Positions 5,466 through 5,610 of a DNA stretch of 5,610 nucleotides are shown here, one piece after another. Position numbers and translations under genes: made by a program. The stretch's first letter is position 1. The number at the start of each line of letters is the position of its first letter. This DNA is from DATMBL01 sp050735975 (GTDB lineage Bacteria > Desulfobacterota > Binatia > UBA9968). Under the pieces are notes generated by a model. The model had not been told where the DNA came from. It did no database searches and saw only the letters and a program-made list of their open reading frames with translations. Location of the stretch: the NCBI GenBank assembly GCA_050735975.1, contig JBOHVS010000188.1:1-5610 (forward strand), given 5' to 3'.

Positions 5466-5610
5466 ATGAATCCTCTATTGATCATCGCCATCCCCCTGAG
5501 CTTGGTGATCATAGGCATGATATTGAACAGCATCGGGCTTGCATACGATCAACCGCCAAGTTCGCAAGAACAAGATCCTGCGAAAAGGGTGGCGGCGGAA
5601 AGGGAGAGTT
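5466..5610 (+). CDS. N-terminus of a membrane-anchored protein of unknown function (partial)
   Basis: The frame is open from ATG 5466 to the window edge, 48 complete codons. Residues 3-26 form one hydrophobic segment that starts MNPLLIIAIPLSLVIIGMIL and ends NSIGLAY. It is followed by a polar, proline- and glutamine-rich stretch, DQPPSSQEQDPAKR, and a charged helical start, VAAERES. The hydrophobic segment lacks positive residues before it and has no clear cleavage site, so a single membrane anchor with the rest on one side is more likely than a secreted protein. The strong ribosome binding site at 5454-5459 confirms the start. The visible part is too short to name a family; a small single-span protein or the anchor of a larger protein are both possible. 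Confidence 0.75.
   Translation, partial: MNPLLIIAIPLSLVIIGMILNSIGLAYDQPPSSQEQDPAKRVAAERES

Overview
The window looks like a chromosomal piece of a Gram-negative bacterium of moderately high GC content. Two proteins carry Sec-type signal peptides, and one of them is a peptidoglycan lytic transglycosylase, which implies a periplasm. An orphan NMT1/SsuA-like binding protein beside an HpnP-like B12-binding radical SAM enzyme is reminiscent of deltaproteobacterial, Binatota, Rokubacteria or NC10 genomes. That placement is an impression from family content, not a demonstrated assignment. No rRNA, tRNA, insertion sequence, CRISPR array or phage gene is recognisable.

Layout. Positions 1-105 hold the probable 3' end of a plus-strand gene. 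After a 265-bp gap with a small hairpin comes a B12-binding-domain radical SAM protein of the DUF4070/HpnP-like type (371-1972, +). It converges, with a 34-bp gap, on a secreted NMT1/THI5/SsuA-like ABC substrate-binding protein (2007-2990, -). A 279-bp divergent intergenic region with a perfect 12-bp palindrome separates this from a periplasmic lytic transglycosylase (3270-4574, +). Then come about 190 bp without a gene but with two palindromes, a small uncharacterised minus-strand gene (4767-5030), and about 400 bp of mostly unexplained sequence. The window ends in the start of a plus-strand gene with an N-terminal membrane anchor (5466 to the edge).

The genes do not form an obvious operon or shared pathway. 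Orientations alternate and intergenic distances are large, so most are probably single transcription units. The binding protein has no permease or ATPase partner in view. The radical SAM protein has no hopanoid or bacteriochlorophyll genes beside it, so its substrate cannot be set from context. I found no convincing evidence of a new multi-gene system. The most interesting points are the specificity of the radical SAM enzyme, a two-cysteine arrangement in the transglycosylase, and the compact overlapping start signals on both strands around 5028-5076.
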